A stretch of 64,000 bases of DNA, taken from assembly GCA_963931925.1 (NCBI GenBank), contig OZ007582.1, forward strand, positions 38,440,617 to 38,504,616, given 5' to 3'. Origin of the DNA: Onchidella celtica (Eukaryota; Mollusca; Gastropoda; Systellommatophora; Onchidiidae). Each line of letters starts with the position of its first letter. The first letter of the stretch is position 1. Below the pieces are notes generated by a model. The model saw nothing but the letters and a program-made list of their open reading frames with translations. It did no database searches and was not told where the DNA came from. The position numbers and the translations under genes were made by a program. Positions 1 to 12,155 of this stretch are shown here, in pieces.

Positions 1-281
1 CATATTCATTTAAAATGCTCTATGCGCTTTACAGAAACAACATGTCAACCACAGAGCAGAATGGAGCTGCCTGCAAAGCGCTCAACACACTGCACTGCTT
101 CTTTCTCTCTCCCTGTCTCGCTCACTCTATCTCTCTATCTCAGAGCAAATTGTAACGCAGCCTGTTAGGCGCAGTTCACAACTCACAACAGTTCTCAACT
201 CACATTAGTTCACACAACTCAAATAATATTTGAATATTTATTAATAACAATATATATTTAATAATGAATAATAAATTCTGG
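1..281. other. AT-rich non-coding flank
   Basis: There is no convincing open frame or repeat here. The stretch is AT-rich and ends in a G-run at about 283-293, where the first SINE copy begins. Confidence 0.5.
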
Positions 282-600
282 CGGGGGGGGGGGTGATATC
301 GATGAATTTTAATCTATTAATTTCAATTTTCAATTTTGCCCGGGCAGCGGCCTTTCGGCCTGCTCTTTACGATTTCCAACTGCCAAGGTATCTTTAACGT
401 GCGCAACGTGCACACGGGCCCTCCGAATTTTTTCGTCCTTATCCGAGAAGACTAGGTACTCGATCCTACCCCCCAATAGGACCAGGGACTTGAAAATATG
501 AGAAAAATCCAATTTCCAACATGCCTGCACTGCCCGGGTTTAGAACCCGGGACCCTTGGCATGAGAGGCGAGCACCTTGCCTCTAGACCACCTTGTCCCT
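282..600 (-). mobile_element. tRNA-derived SINE, copy 1 (3' tail missing)
   Basis: The tRNA-like head lies at 524-599 on the minus strand. It carries an A-box-like TGGTCTAGAGGC and a degenerate B box (GGGTTCTAAACCC). The body at about 340-480 matches the copies at 43693-44193 and 44911-45266 closely. Shared words are ATCTTTAACGTGC, TCGTCCTTATCCGAGAAGAC and AATATGAGAAAAATCC. The tail present in copy 2 beyond the G-run is missing, so this copy is truncated at its 3' end. Homology to the other two copies is seen directly; the SINE assignment follows from the tRNA-like head. Confidence 0.75.
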
Positions 601-609
601 TGATAGGCC

Positions 610-1290
610 CATCGCATTGGTGCAAAACACTATTCGGCATGTCAGTGCTTTCCATAAGCCTACATACACATACAAAGGGGTTTTCTAACTTTACACTTTG
701 CCCAAATGACTAAATCTGCTAGGTAGTGATTAACGAGCATACGAAAGTGGCATCTGCTATTAAGCCTGATCGCTATCACCATCAATCCTGAAAGAACAAA
801 TTCTATTGCCGCCTTGCAGATCTATGAAGAAAATATGCCCTTTCAAAAAAATTTGTACAATTGGCTCAACGTATTTAGTCCGAAATTTGATAGAGATCTA
901 CCAAAAATTTAAAAAAAGATAAGAGAAGCCGATTACATGGTGGATAGAAACAACGCATTGGTGCAAAACACTATTCGGCCTGCCAGAGCTTTCCATAAGC
1001 CGAGCTACATACATACACATACAAAGGGGTTCGTAACTTTACACTTTGTCCAAATGTCTAAATCGGCTAGGTAGTGCTTAACGAGCATACGAAAGTGGCA
1101 TCTGCTATTAAGCCCGATCGCTATCACCATCAATCCTGAAAGAACAAATCTTATATTGCCGCCTTACAGATCTACAAAGAAAATATAAATATGCCTTTTC
1201 AACAGAATTTGTGCAATTGACTCAAAGTATTTAGTCTGGAATTTGATAGAATCTACCTAAAATTAAGAAAAGATAAGAGTAAGCTTAAGC
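610..1290. repeat. Two tandem units of about 341 bp (A1)
   Basis: The word TGCAAAACACTATTCGG occurs at 621 and again at 962, an offset of 341 bp. The following sequence (CTTTCCATAAGCC, ATACACATACAAAGGGG, GGCTAGGTAGTG, TCACCATCAATCCTGAAAG) repeats in the same order. The same pair of units is found in block A2 at 23566-24240, so the tandem arrangement predates the larger duplication. Confidence 0.8.
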
Positions 1291-3339
1291 ATTTAATTTT
1301 TCCCGCTCCTTGTCAACTCTCCCATCCTTATTTGATTCAGGGTTATAATTCTAATTAGCAAAATTGCAACATTCTGTTACTAATGAAAATGAAACTTCAA
1401 AATCCATCGCTGATGTTGTCTCCAGCGTGGGCTTAATGTTTTGAAGAAGTACGGAAGAGAGGAAAAAAGAAATTTTCCTCATCAAACAAAAAAGTTTCCA
1501 CTTCACAAAATGATAATATTGTGGGATAAAATATTAGTTACTTTCTTTGTTTTCTCCATTTCAAACCATGAGATGATAAACAGCAAGAACACGCTACAAC
1601 GAATGCCAAAGTGTCTGCATTATTCGCCTCACACTCAGCAGCCTCTACTTTGTTTACATCATTACTGCGTATGTGTGACTGAGTTTCTCACAGTGTCAAG
1701 TCGCTGGGATTGGCTGACACAAGTTCTGTGCATGTGTAATGACAATTTTTGTTACAGCGGTAAGTGGCAATTGATGCATATTAAGGGGTAGGTATAATTA
1801 CTATAAATTTTGTTCATGCATATCAATTAAATTTGAGTTTTACACCTAGGTGACCATAAGCACTACTAAGCAGATGCCATGATGCAAAACTGGCGGATTT
1901 ACACCAAGTTCATGCATACAGTAACTGATATGTGCTGACTCAATGAATGAGGATATCCTTTGTCTAGCCAGTGCCTTAAAAAAATTCCAACTTTTTTCAG
2001 GCGTACTATGAAAAAGCGACATGCACTGCCACAGCCGGTGTTTCCATCTAGAATCCAGGCCTCACTTGGCTGTATGGGTTGCCTTGAAACAGAATTTTAT
2101 TCCTTCAATCAACCAGAAATTAAAAGTGGGCATTACATAAAATACAAGCTATCTATGTATGTGTGAATTTTTATGTGTAAGCTTCTTAAAACTTACATGT
2201 GAAGATTCATTCCGTTTTCTTACAATGCAGTCACAAGCGACCGCCAGATGGGACTTTGCTTTGTTCCAGTTTGGCCAAATAATGTTAATTATTTTAGTAA
2301 ACACCAACCAAACTACGACCGATACACTTTTTTCTGGTACAGCTGGATAAAGAATATGTTGTAAAACATTCTAAGAACTACACTTGAAAATCTATTGTTC
2401 AGTTGGCATCAAAATTATTCTAATAGTAAACTTTGAAAAAAATAAAGAGTTAATGTTACTTGACCCCTGTAGAAACTAGAACACAAAATGATTCAAAATA
2501 CTTTGATCACTTACAAGAAGGAAAGGTGATCCACTGCATTTATCACATTTTATCATTTGTGAACATTAGTGAAACCTGGCGTCATATGGCTGGGTGGGCT
2601 CCATGTGTTCATCTTTTCAAAGCCTTGTAACAGAATGTTATTTTCTTAATCAATCAGAAATTAAAACTGTGCATTAAATAAGATGCATGCTATCTACATG
2701 TGAGAATTCATGTATGCAAGTTTCATAGAACTTGTGCACGAAGATTCAAAGAGGTGATACTTAGGCTATTCCCTTTTCTTAAGGTACACCCACAAGTGAT
2801 AGGCAGACAGGATTACACTTTGTTCTGGTTGCAAATGGTGCTAACTAATTTAGTAAACACCGCACAAAGGATATGTTGTAAAATATTCTAAAAACTACAC
2901 TTGAAAATGTTTGGCAAAGATGACATCAAATTATACTATTTAATGGATCTTTTAAAAAAATAAAGAGTTAAGGTTACTTGACCACATTACAAACTAGAAC
3001 ATCAAAATGATTCAAAATACTTTGATCACTTACATTTACATCATGATAATCTGTGCTTTTAATGTACTGTGCATTCTTTTGAAACAACTACACTGCCATC
3101 ACAGCACCACAAGAATTAGGATGGGAAGAGTTCTGGACGTTCAGACCACCCAGTCAATCCCTAAAGCTAACCCTAAATCAAATTCTAATCTGTCTTTATC
3201 CCTGTTACCAATCACTGACCCTACAGTTTACTCTTTTAATCACAAACAAAAAGAAATAAGAATTGTAAGAGTTCAAAGACATCAGGAACTCATCAGGAAA
3301 TCTAGACCTAGATCCTACTGAAAATCAAGCTAAGCTTAG

Positions 3340-3540
3340 ACAGCATCCCTATGTTAATCATAGAGATATATAGGATTTCTGTAAGGTTGGTGGGGTTACC
3401 ATAGGAATGGATTCCCTACATCAGACTGATGTCACCGCAATGTCACAACCAGGGGATCTACATAGGAATGATGTCATTCCAATGTGCCAACTTGACATTA
3501 TTCCTAAGTGTCGGATTTCCATAGGGTTACCAGCTGCAAG
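3340..3540. mobile_element. Degenerate CAGCCAGC-type MITE, A1 copy
   Basis: Related to the better preserved copies at 15127-15337 and 55606-55816. Shared words include AGGATTTCTG, GGATTCCCTACATCA, AATGTCACAACCAG, AGGAATGATGTCATT and ATTTCCATAGGG. The terminal inverted repeats have decayed, and only the right-hand GGGTTACCAGCTG resembles the intact end. Confidence 0.5.
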
Positions 3541-4609
3541 GAGACAACGTCAACAGTGTTAGATTTGTTAGTTTTCTGAAGGAGCTCCATCTGTGCTTGT
3601 TGTGCCCCTATTTTTTATTCATCTTTTTTGTGGTACACACATTTTAGTAGGCTTCAGAAAGTAACACAATTAGAAGAGAACGGGTACATTTTTTTTTTTT
3701 GGTTAATAAAAGGGAGTTAACGGCTCTTCCCTTCAAATATTGCTATTTTCTCGGATTCCTTCCCTTCATCAGTTATACACGTTACATAATATATCAATTA
3801 TATAATAAGCCATAAATATAGTGAACTTTACCAGAGATTAAATCGAGCCAACATCATCCTTTGCCAATTGGCCATCACAAAAGGAAGTGTAAAACGCTGG
3901 AGATCTGTTCTCTATTCGTCAGCCTAATCTAAAACATAAAGAAGAGCCAAGTAGTGACGGAAAAATCAGACGGTGCCAGAAAATATTTAGGCCTAACCAT
4001 TTAACCATTTTCGTCAGTAACGCTCACCTTCCTTGTCTCAAAATCTAATACATTTAGATCTTTTCTCTACTTCAGGTTACTGTCAAATTGGTCACACTGA
4101 TGAAAAGCAGACAATGGCACATGTATTAGATATAGATGACCTCAATAATTTTACAGTATGCATGGTTTTTGATTTCGTTTTACCATCTTATTTGATCTGT
4201 ATTTTTATCAAAATAGTGAAATACAAATTGACACTCTTCCTATTGACATGTTTTTAATAGAGTTTAAAATTAGCGAGACAATTCTTTTTTCTTTTATACC
4301 TTTCAGTGTATGATGATTTATTCTGTTACGTAAATTAAATTTGACCTTCGCAGATGAGTGGTATGTGGTATGTCAACGGTGCTGAAAATCCAGTAGGGTT
4401 TTCCTAAAGCTAACATTTTTTTTTGGTTTGGTCTTGCAGATGATCTGCACAAGTTACAACATACATAATTATTAAAGCCTTTCAAAATGCAACGTAAAAT
4501 AAACGTTCTCAAAGGAGCTCTTTATTTGGTCAGTTCCAGTATAAGTACGACAGAAAAAGGATTCATGTTCATTAAGCTTAACCCTAAATCATCCCATCCC
4601 CCTTTCCAC

Positions 4610-4643
4610 AAAGAGAGAGAGAGGGGGGGGGGGAAGAGAGAGA

Positions 4644-4681
<38 letters not shown>

Positions 4682-4682
4682 A
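4610..4682. repeat. (GA)n microsatellite
   Basis: A GA-rich tract interrupted by a G-run. It is shared with block A2 at 27441-27518, where the repeat is longer and purer. The intervening flanks are homologous. Confidence 0.9.
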
Positions 4683-4912
4683 GGCCAAGTTTTCATTAAC
4701 AAAAAAAAAATGCACTAAATCTTATGATCAAATAAACAGCCCTACCTGCCATCAACCCCTATAAGCTCACCATGTCATGCTGTGCAGACAAAAACAACAG
4801 TCTTGACTGCAACTAAAGCTGTAAAGTCTTCACTCCTTTATAGGTCCTCCTTAATCCTGGCAAGAGTTTTGTAAGGCGAGTGTAGTAGAACTCCTTGAAA
4901 AACACACCATAC

Positions 4913-4996
4913 CTTCGATGGTAATTCATCTGTCACTGAAATAAGTTTAGCTTTTACAGAGTCACTGCACTCACAAAACTGACTCTTTCCGTGGGT
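4913..4996 (-). CDS. Candidate internal exon, 28 codons (A1)
   Basis: On the minus strand a strong acceptor (T-run, then AATGCTTCAG) precedes an 84-nt frame. It reads THGKSQFCECSDSV, then KAKLISVTDELPSK, and is followed by a donor-like GTATGG. The A2 counterpart at 27773-27865 keeps the same frame despite a 9-bp indel (SDSVK against SDVFDSIK), as expected of coding sequence. The A2 donor is lost (GCACGT). The product is not recognised; the frame has two close cysteines (CEC). It could be chance, as the segment is short. Confidence 0.35.
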
Positions 4997-7099
4997 CTGA
5001 AGCATTAAAAAAAAAAAGTATGATCGGATAGCATGAGGCGATAACGTTTTCAACACCATTTCACTGGAGAAACCTTGACCCACACCGTTGAGTACAAATT
5101 TTAATAATACAGCCAATGCAATGTGAGTGTGTTCGTGTTTGTGAGTGCTGGTGAATAAAGTATCACCGAGTAACCAGAATAATGCACGAGTGGTTGAGAA
5201 AAATGCAGGGGATTGAATTGAATTACTGTGTTGGTGATTAGGAAACCGCTCAATCTTTCCCAATGCCATGCCTGAGTGTGTTGCTGTCTTTCTTTATTAA
5301 AAAGAATATATTACTGACCTACTCCCACAGAGCTCTGCAGTACATTTCCCCGACCTGGGAGAAAACTACCAAGATGCGTTCTTCTTATTATTATTATCGT
5401 TATTCAAATAAAAACAATGTATTGACTCGCCAGGAACGATGGCCTATTCCGCGCCACCCCCCCCCCTCCGCCCCAACCTCAATTTTGCCTCTTGTGGCCT
5501 TGCCTTGTGGTTCTCAGTTTTTCTCAGGCGATTGCCTCCTTTATAAGCTCCAAATTTTTTGTCCTCGCCCCCCCCCCCCCCCAAAAAAAACCTTACCCAA
5601 AGCCAACAGATATATTTCACAAGAAGACAGACTACACACAAATTACGATGTGAAGTTTATCAAAGAATTGTTAATGACAATAGGCTATATATACTTGCTT
5701 ATTCATTATAAAACAGAAAGCATTTTTCATCAAATGCACTAACAGAAATAGCTGGCCTTTTCTGTTCATAAAACCCAAACCCGCGTGCTGTTGAATAAGT
5801 TAATGACTGCGCTGTAACATCCCCCCACCCCCCAATAATCCTCTATCCATGTCTTCACTCCCCTCCTCCTTTAAAAAAAAAAAAAGAAAATCGCCACCCC
5901 CACCACCATTTTCGCCCCCTTGACGCCCTTTCCTTCATTTTCGCCCACCCCCCCCCCCCACCCTTGGAATTCAAAGTCGCTCCCCGGGGGATGATATCGC
6001 CCACGTTGAGAACCACTGCTGTAGACAAACTGCATGTTCTTCGGTCCTACTGCGACCTGCCACCTGTTTCTGTCCATTCAACTTTGAGAGTTTTATTGTT
6101 TCCAAGTATTTTACATGATAAGCTACAGATGGGCAGTGAACACAACTCAATATTTTCTCTATTCGGCTTTGCAATTACTCTACGGTCCCCTAACAATAGC
6201 GTTTCAAAATCATTCATCTAGTTTATTTATTTAGTATGATAAAGAAGAAAAAAAGTTGCTTTTACATGCAACCTATCTCTTCTTAGCATCTTAACACTTT
6301 ATGCTTTTTCACAGCTTTGTGTTAACCAAGACAAAGAAAGCTATTAAACCAAACATTAGAACTAAATTAATATACATGAATTATTGTTTCATTGTATTTC
6401 ATTTTATTCATAATAAGTACATTAATTTTACCACTGTAATGATTTGCAATATCTTTTGGTGTCCATTTTAAATAATCAAATTTGAAAGTTTAATTTTACT
6501 TACACCACGAATTATCAATTTAACACAGTCTGGATGAGAACAAAGTTTTCCCGACTTCCTAATTCTGGGACACATACAAGTACAGTGTTTGGATTGCTCA
6601 GCTAAATTTAAGCACACTCTTCCATTCTCTTTTACTTTCATCTTCTCGCCTCCACCAGCTTATTGTACTCTCTGAATACAACTTGGACAAGCGTTCTATT
6701 GACAACTGTTGACTCCACTTGTGAGAAATTTGTCTTCAAAGTTTTAGCTCTTCTGAACAAGATATAGTGAAAATGTAGTTCAAATGTTGAGTATTTTTAC
6801 CGACTCAAGGACAACGTATTGATTTGACTTTAATGGGTGACACATGTTTAGGCCTAGTTTGTTTGTTTCTTGTTTTTTTTTAGTATATTCTGTTTTGCCT
6901 TGGTAAGTTCTACATTTTGATATGATGAAAATTCTGTTATCGAATCAATTAATTATTGATGAGGATTTAAAGGTCGTAACAGACATTTGATACTTCATGT
7001 CAAACTTTCAAATCGCTCTCCTGTAAAATTGACAAAACTGGCGATACGGACTTTGCGCAGGCACTCCTCGATATGCAAATTACATATATATACTCTCTC

Positions 7100-7560
7100 C
7101 CCCTCCTAAAGGGATGTTGCACAAGTACAAACTTTCATCAACCTCAGAAAGAAGGAAGAGAATAAGGTGAAACTGAAAGTCACAAAGGGGGAAAACTGTT
7201 GAAAGAGAAGAGAAATAAAAAGAAAATGCAATATTGTATATAAAGAGGTGACAGGCAAAGACCGAGAAATGGGAGAGAAGACCAGGGAGAGGATGGAGAC
7301 AGCAGAAAAAGATGGAGTGTGACATGGACAATCAGAGTTGGGGAAATGATGATTTAAAAACACAGAGAGGGATGAATGAAAGAATGTAATGAAAACATGG
7401 TGAAGGAAGGAAGAAATTTGTGATGTGATTACCGAGGGTGAGAGAGAAAAGACAAAGCTCATGATTAGTGAAGGAATATGGAGATGAAGAAAAGTTAGCA
7501 GTGAGCCAGGAAGTGGATGGGAGAACAGAACATAACAATGCCTTACACACATACCAAAGC
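7100..7560. repeat. Purine-rich tract (A1)
   Basis: About 450 bases of mostly A and G on the plus strand (GAAGGAAGAGAATAAGG-like) are shared with 30530-30950. The long minus-strand frame here (7106-7624) is Ser/Phe/Leu-rich low-complexity translation of this tract and is not supported as a gene. Confidence 0.7.
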
Positions 7561-9394
7561 AAAAATTAATCCAAAAAATTTCAGCCATAATATACAGTTT
7601 ATTCAAATATAGGAAACTGGACACAAGCCCTTCACAAGTCCTACAACAATATAATGTAATGATTAATACACATAATAATTTACACCAACAAATTCAAATG
7701 TGATTGACATAAAATAACAAATGTAATATTATGTCCTCTCTCAGGAACAAGAGCCAACAGTCAAATAAATGACAAACAATACAATGACGTAGGTCACAAA
7801 ACGTACAGTTGAAAATTGTCAAAAATGCTATTTTCAGGGTATGCTGTACGTACATTATTTCCCAAACATAACTAAGAAAATTAATCAGTATAAAGATCTA
7901 AAAAAAAAAAATTGAATACACAAAACTGCCTAGTCTACTGTTCCTTCATTTGGTCAAAGCAAAATGGGCAAGACCACTTTTTAGTGCATTGTTTCCATGT
8001 GAGCTGAGAAGATCGCAGAAAATAAGCGTAGTTGTAATTTCTAAAGGTGATTATGTACATTGTTACTGTGATTCTTTCAAGCAAGGATTAAAATGAACGA
8101 AATTACATTTAAATTTTGTTTTAAAGTACTGTATTTCATGTGTCAAAAGTTGGCATTTATTAAAAGACGGCCATTTTCAGCCATTGTTAACACTGGGTTC
8201 ATTGGAACCAAGTTAGCAAGTCGATCCACATAACCACTTTTTTGATAAGGGAGAGACATTTTGTTCCAATAGGACTGCAGGTTAAAACGACAACAGTGAG
8301 CATGGTAGACTGAGCAGTGTTTACATTACTTATGCCAAAAGACAACTGTCTGTTCATTGCATTTCTGAGCATGAGGGCTATCAGATAGTATCATAGAAAA
8401 AGAAATGTGCCGATAGAAAAATTTGATAATCCAACAGAACCATAATGGCATGAATCACCTAATGACCGCAAAAGAAACAGTTTTTTCTTAAATATCTCAA
8501 AAACGTCCAAAATGGCATGTGTTATTAGTGTAGAGCAGTCACAAATTTGTGAAGAAACAGGAAAATGCCAGTCCAAAATGAAGTGATCTGATTTTCCATC
8601 GAGTTATTCCATTTCCAAATCCGTGGTTTAGTAATACCATGTGAGTTTAGGTAATACAAGATGAGAAAAGAACTTGACTGACCAGTAATAGGCAAGTGAC
8701 TGCATATTACAGTCATTAAAATATAATATTTTATCATGCACAATAAAATGATTTCACCTTAAAGAATAGATAAGTATTGAGTAGCGTTTTTCTTGCTGAC
8801 GCTGTAACTGTTCAATGCACAATGGATACCAATTCTCCTGAGTCTTTCACTTAGTAACCTTTGAGCTATCAGTGGGAATGAAAGAAAAAAAAATGGAAAT
8901 CACTGTGTGTTTTATACAATTGGACCGGTTGTTGCTTCAATGCTGTGTTGATACATGTACCTGTAATATCATACAATAATGTCTCACTGTTGACATATAA
9001 TGAATAGAATAATAAAACAATCTCAAAGCACAGAATTTTGAATGTAAAGAAAGCCATACAATGCTCAACATTGCACATTTTAGTGAGGTAACTGTTGTCT
9101 GACTTGAAGCAGAGAAAATATTCCTGGAAAGCGGAAAACCTTCTGAAGAGCAAAATAATCTCTCAACCTCAGATCTATTGTAATATGGTAATTGTAATTA
9201 AATACGGCTACTGAAATGTTCACTACATATAAAGTAAGAGGATATCATGTAACACAAATAAAGTTGGTGAAAAGTATCTGTACCCCCATCCTTTCTCTCT
9301 CTCTCCCTGTCCTTCTTTCACTCGTTTGCAGATTTTTGTTGAATGCATTTTACAAGATGAAATAAGACCAGAAAAGGTAAGAATATGTAATAAA

Positions 9395-9543
9395 CTTATT
9401 TACATTTTTTAAAAGATCACTAAGTCTTTTTTGTTTCTTTTTAGCTCTCCTCACTTCTTGCTGCTTCACTTTGAGTTTTCTCTTTGTAGTTCAAGGTCCT
9501 TAATGGAATTTGTTCATTTCACTGGTGTGGTGCTGGTTTCATT
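9395..9543 (-). pseudogene. Decayed coiled-coil end of THAP-type gene (A1)
   Basis: This matches the A2 segment at 34932-35090, which encodes a Lys/Glu/Leu-rich heptad region ending in KKKQKRLSDLLKKCK. In A1 a small deletion and frame changes split the coil: KDLELQ lies in one frame and KQQEVRRAKKKQKRLSDLL in another. It lies just downstream of the repeat array of the A1 THAP pseudogene. Confidence 0.6.
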
Positions 9544-10309
9544 TTAAACGAATATATGGTCACTTTCAAATGAATCATTCACTTTGATTGTCCTGCGACA
9601 GATATTTGAACCCTGATTCACTTCATTTGTCAGGTGACAGGTACCTTTTACTTCATTTGTCAGGTGACAAGTATCTTTTACTTCATTTGTCAGGTGACAA
9701 CTATCTTTTATTTCATTTGTCAAGTAACAAGTATCTGTACTTCCACTTACTTCATTTGTCAGGTGACAAGTATCTGTACTTCCACTTACTTCATTTGTCA
9801 AGTGAAAAGTATCTGTACCTTCAATCATTTCATTTGACAGGTGACAGATAACATTCCTTGGTACACTTTTTCTGTTACGAGGTTTGCCTGGAATAGTCCG
9901 TGTATCTGTAACCTTATCCAGAGGAGTCTGAGTGTCTGTAGCTTCATTCACTTCATCTGTCAGGTGACAGGTATCCTTAGCTCTCCTTGACAAATTTTGG
10001 CATGGAGTTTTCTGACATTTTTTCATGTCTTCAGGAAATGAGAAAACAGATGGTACAACATTGTGATTTATTATACAATTGAAATCCACAGTCATCATAA
10101 TCAGATGGCAGGAAATGATCACAGCAAATAAATGAAAAATTTGTAGGAATAAAATCCTTTCGTCTGACAGCTCTGATGCATTTCTCATGAAGGACTGGCT
10201 CTTTTGGAAACTGATGAAATGTGAGATCATCTGCTTTGGTCTCTGCTGACTTACTCCTAGGCTTGTGCCTATTTGTACATGCAATTAATGCTGCTCAGCT
10301 GTTCACCAT
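9544..10309 (-). pseudogene. THAP-type zinc-finger protein with repeat tail, A1 copy, broken
   Basis: Read on the minus strand from an ATG at 10307-10309. The first 70 codons are THAP-like: second zinc cysteine in ACTNRHKPRSK, then DDLTFHQFPKEP, the core RAVRRKDF, and the Cys-x2-His pair in FICCDHF. After GFQ a frameshift moves the rest into the next frame, which resumes with NVVPSVFSFPEDM, equivalent to the conserved end of a THAP domain. It then runs into repeats of DTCHLTNEV. The codon for the first zinc cysteine is TGA (10295-10297). The upstream splice acceptor, intact in A2 (CTCTCTTTCCTCAG), has lost its AG here. THAP domains are C2CH DNA-binding modules of nuclear factors and P-element-like transposases. 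The usual Trp of the core helix is Cys here. Confidence 0.75.
9600..9860 (-). repeat. 30/48-bp tandem repeat encoding DTCHLTNEV units
   Basis: Units built on CATTTGTCAGGTGACAAGTATCT recur at 30-bp spacing (9620-9740) and 48-bp spacing (9740-9850). Both are multiples of three, so the minus-strand frame stays open and reads as 10- or 16-residue repeats (DTCHLTNEVK, DTCHLTNEVSGSTDT). The core TGTCAGGTGACA is a near palindrome (TGTCA/TGACA). A more degenerate run extends to about 9975. Confidence 0.85.
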
Positions 10310-10329
10310 GATGAATCAGGAAAGAGAGA

Positions 10330-11160
10330 ATTGTTGATACAATGAAAACATTGACTAATAATGTTGACATGAAGGAGGACATTTTGGAAAATAGTTTTGA
10401 AAACCACATTACAAAATAATTCAGACCTCATTTAATCTAATGATCTTAATTGAACTTAAAAAAATTGAGGGTAATTGACCAATGTAGAAACAACTAGAAT
10501 ATGAAACAGTTCAAAATACTCTGAACACTTCCTAACTTCATGAAAGAAAGACTGTCCGCTGCTTCATCACGGTAACATCATTATAGTATTTAATAGTGCA
10601 TCTCTACACAAGACATAAATGTTGCAAATATTAGTGTGTTTTAATTTGCATAATTATACATTTGCAAATAAAATTTTAATTTTAAATTTGATGCCCCAAC
10701 AAATCCATTATTTCTTAACACTCATCGATATTACTGGTGGTCTCAGCACAACCATAAAATTTCACAATTTTCATTTTTTTAGTGGGAACAATTATAAACC
10801 ATCTCTTTCCAGATAATGTGTTAGAATATCTTATGACAGAAAACGCTGAAATTACAACAAAAAAAATGCAATGTCATTAAATCCCTTGCTCCACGGAGGA
10901 ACACCCAAGACCCACTATACCAAGACGGTGCAATCGATCGTTAAATACAAAGGCGAAGAGTTCCGCCGCGTGCGTTGCCTGCTAGACTGACCCAGCGCGT
11001 ATGGCGTGCCCAGTCATGGCTCGGTTAGCAAAGATTTAATGGTGGCATGAAGTAAACAGTTATATTTTCTTTATGACCCATTGGATGAGATGAGATTAAT
11101 AGACTACCAAGACTACCAAGAACTGTAAATAGAGCATCTATTTAAATAATTAATTTAATA
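10330..11160. other. Non-coding junction between A1 and B1
   Basis: No supported gene is seen. At 10330-10560, sequence such as AACAACTAGAATATGAAAC and CAAAATACTCTGAACACTT distantly resembles words at 2460-2520. A GC-richer island at 10885-11035 (CGATCGTTAAATAC, TTCCGCCGCGTGCG) stands out from its AT-rich surroundings but has no convincing frame. Confidence 0.4.
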
Positions 11161-12002
11161 ATTAAAGCAAATAAATGAGTATAAACTGCAAACTTTGAAT
11201 GAAGTTTCTAAATTCTACATACATAGGACCAAAGGGGAACTGTACCAGTACATCTTCTAATCTTATGAAAACGTGTAAGGATAACCAGGGTAGAAGAACA
11301 AGAGGAATGAAGTAGGAAAAAGAGACCAGATGGGCCATTATTCAAATGATTAAAGCAAATAAATGGGTATAAAACACAAACTTTGAAAATATAGAACAAC
11401 TGGAAAGGGTCCAGAGGAGAGCTGCTCGCTTTGTGACAAATGAGTATGCTAGAAGTAGTAGTGTCAATAAAATGATGAGAGACCTCGAGTGGACACCACT
11501 AGAAGAAAGAGGAGCAAAAAACAAAGTAAAACTATTTTACAAGGGCAGGGAAGGAAATACCAATATCCCATTGAACCACCTCACCATTAACACCAGAGGC
11601 AACAGAAAGAATAACATAAAATATAACATCCCAAGCTCACGGATTAACAGCCATCTTTACTCTTTTTACCCTAGTGTCATCAGGATGTGGAACAACCTCC
11701 CGGCAGAAGTCCAAAAACTATCGTCTGCAACGGCTTTTGGCAATGAATTGAAGAACATAATTATCCGTTGCAGCTACCATTGTATTTAAAGTGCGGGTCT
11801 ATTTTTGTGCACAATCTTGGTGCCAAGAGATATTTTTAACCAGAGATATGTATATAACAAAAGAATTTACACAACGATATATTTTAAATGGTCTTAATAT
11901 ATATGCTGTTTTAGCCTGTTTTAGCCTCAGAGCAGTGGCGTCGAGTCGCACATGGTGCAGTTGAGGAATCGTCTGAGTAAATAGACGAATCAACTCCATG
12001 AG

Positions 12003-12033
<31 letters not shown>

Positions 12034-12155
12034 TCTCACATACATCAGACCAGAGAGGAAATTCACATCTTCTACTTTTATGAAAAAGTGTAGAGATAAC
12101 CAGGGTAGCAGAAAAAGGGTAATGAAGTAGGAAAAATGACCAGATGGGCGATTTA
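11161..12155. repeat. Two about 187-bp tandem units, second split by a LINE
   Basis: Unit 1 spans 11161-11347. Unit 2 starts at 11348, is interrupted after ACAAACTTTGAA at about 11389, and resumes at 12032. Shared words are TTAAAGCAAATAAATG, GATAACCAGGGTAG and GACCAGATGGGC. Joining the flanks across the LINE restores the unit, so the LINE inserted after the tandem duplication. Confidence 0.75.
11389..12031 (+). mobile_element. 5'-truncated CR1/L2-like LINE with (GAA)n tail
   Basis: The frame enters with EQLERVQRRAARFVTNEY and continues through an ATG at 11433 to a stop near 11789. It contains DLEWTPLEERG, KLFYKG, TRG, and then VIRMWNNLPAEVQ. This last stretch is the typical end of CR1/Jockey/L2-group reverse transcriptase proteins (R-x-WN-x-LP). 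A 3' UTR of about 200 bp follows and ends in (GAA)n at 12001-12031. Only the last 130 or so codons are present, as expected of incomplete reverse transcription. The clade assignment is from motif memory. Confidence 0.8.

Larger units (their letters stand above)
610..10330 (+). repeat. Segmental duplication block A, copy 1 (A1)
   Basis: This block aligns colinearly with 23566-44760. Anchor pairs include 1501-1790 with 24390-24690, the (GA)n tracts at 4612 and 27441, the purine tracts at 7140 and 30540, and the THAP gene at 9544-10309 with 34932-44737. Copies differ by many substitutions and by insertions. A2 gained a Tigger-like MITE, a TIR element, about 1.8 kb at 31990-33770, the LTR retrotransposon and a SINE. 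Apart from the THAP pseudogene and one exon candidate (4913-4996), no supported gene is seen. Stretches at 1290-3330, 3545-4600, 5000-7100 and 7560-9390 look intronic or intergenic. The boundaries are by eye. Confidence 0.85.

Noticed and set aside
1441-1791. 116-codon plus-strand frame shared with 24404-24685
   Set aside because: Open in both A copies, but replacements are frequent and there is no domain or splice context; more likely duplicated non-coding sequence.
7106-7624. 172-codon minus-strand frame
   Set aside because: Low-complexity Ser/Phe/Leu translation of a purine tract; the A2 copy is broken into a different frame.
9588-9851. Plus-strand frames rich in HLSGDKYL or FICQVTSI repeats
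   Set aside because: Antisense shadows of the minus-strand DTCHLTNEV array.
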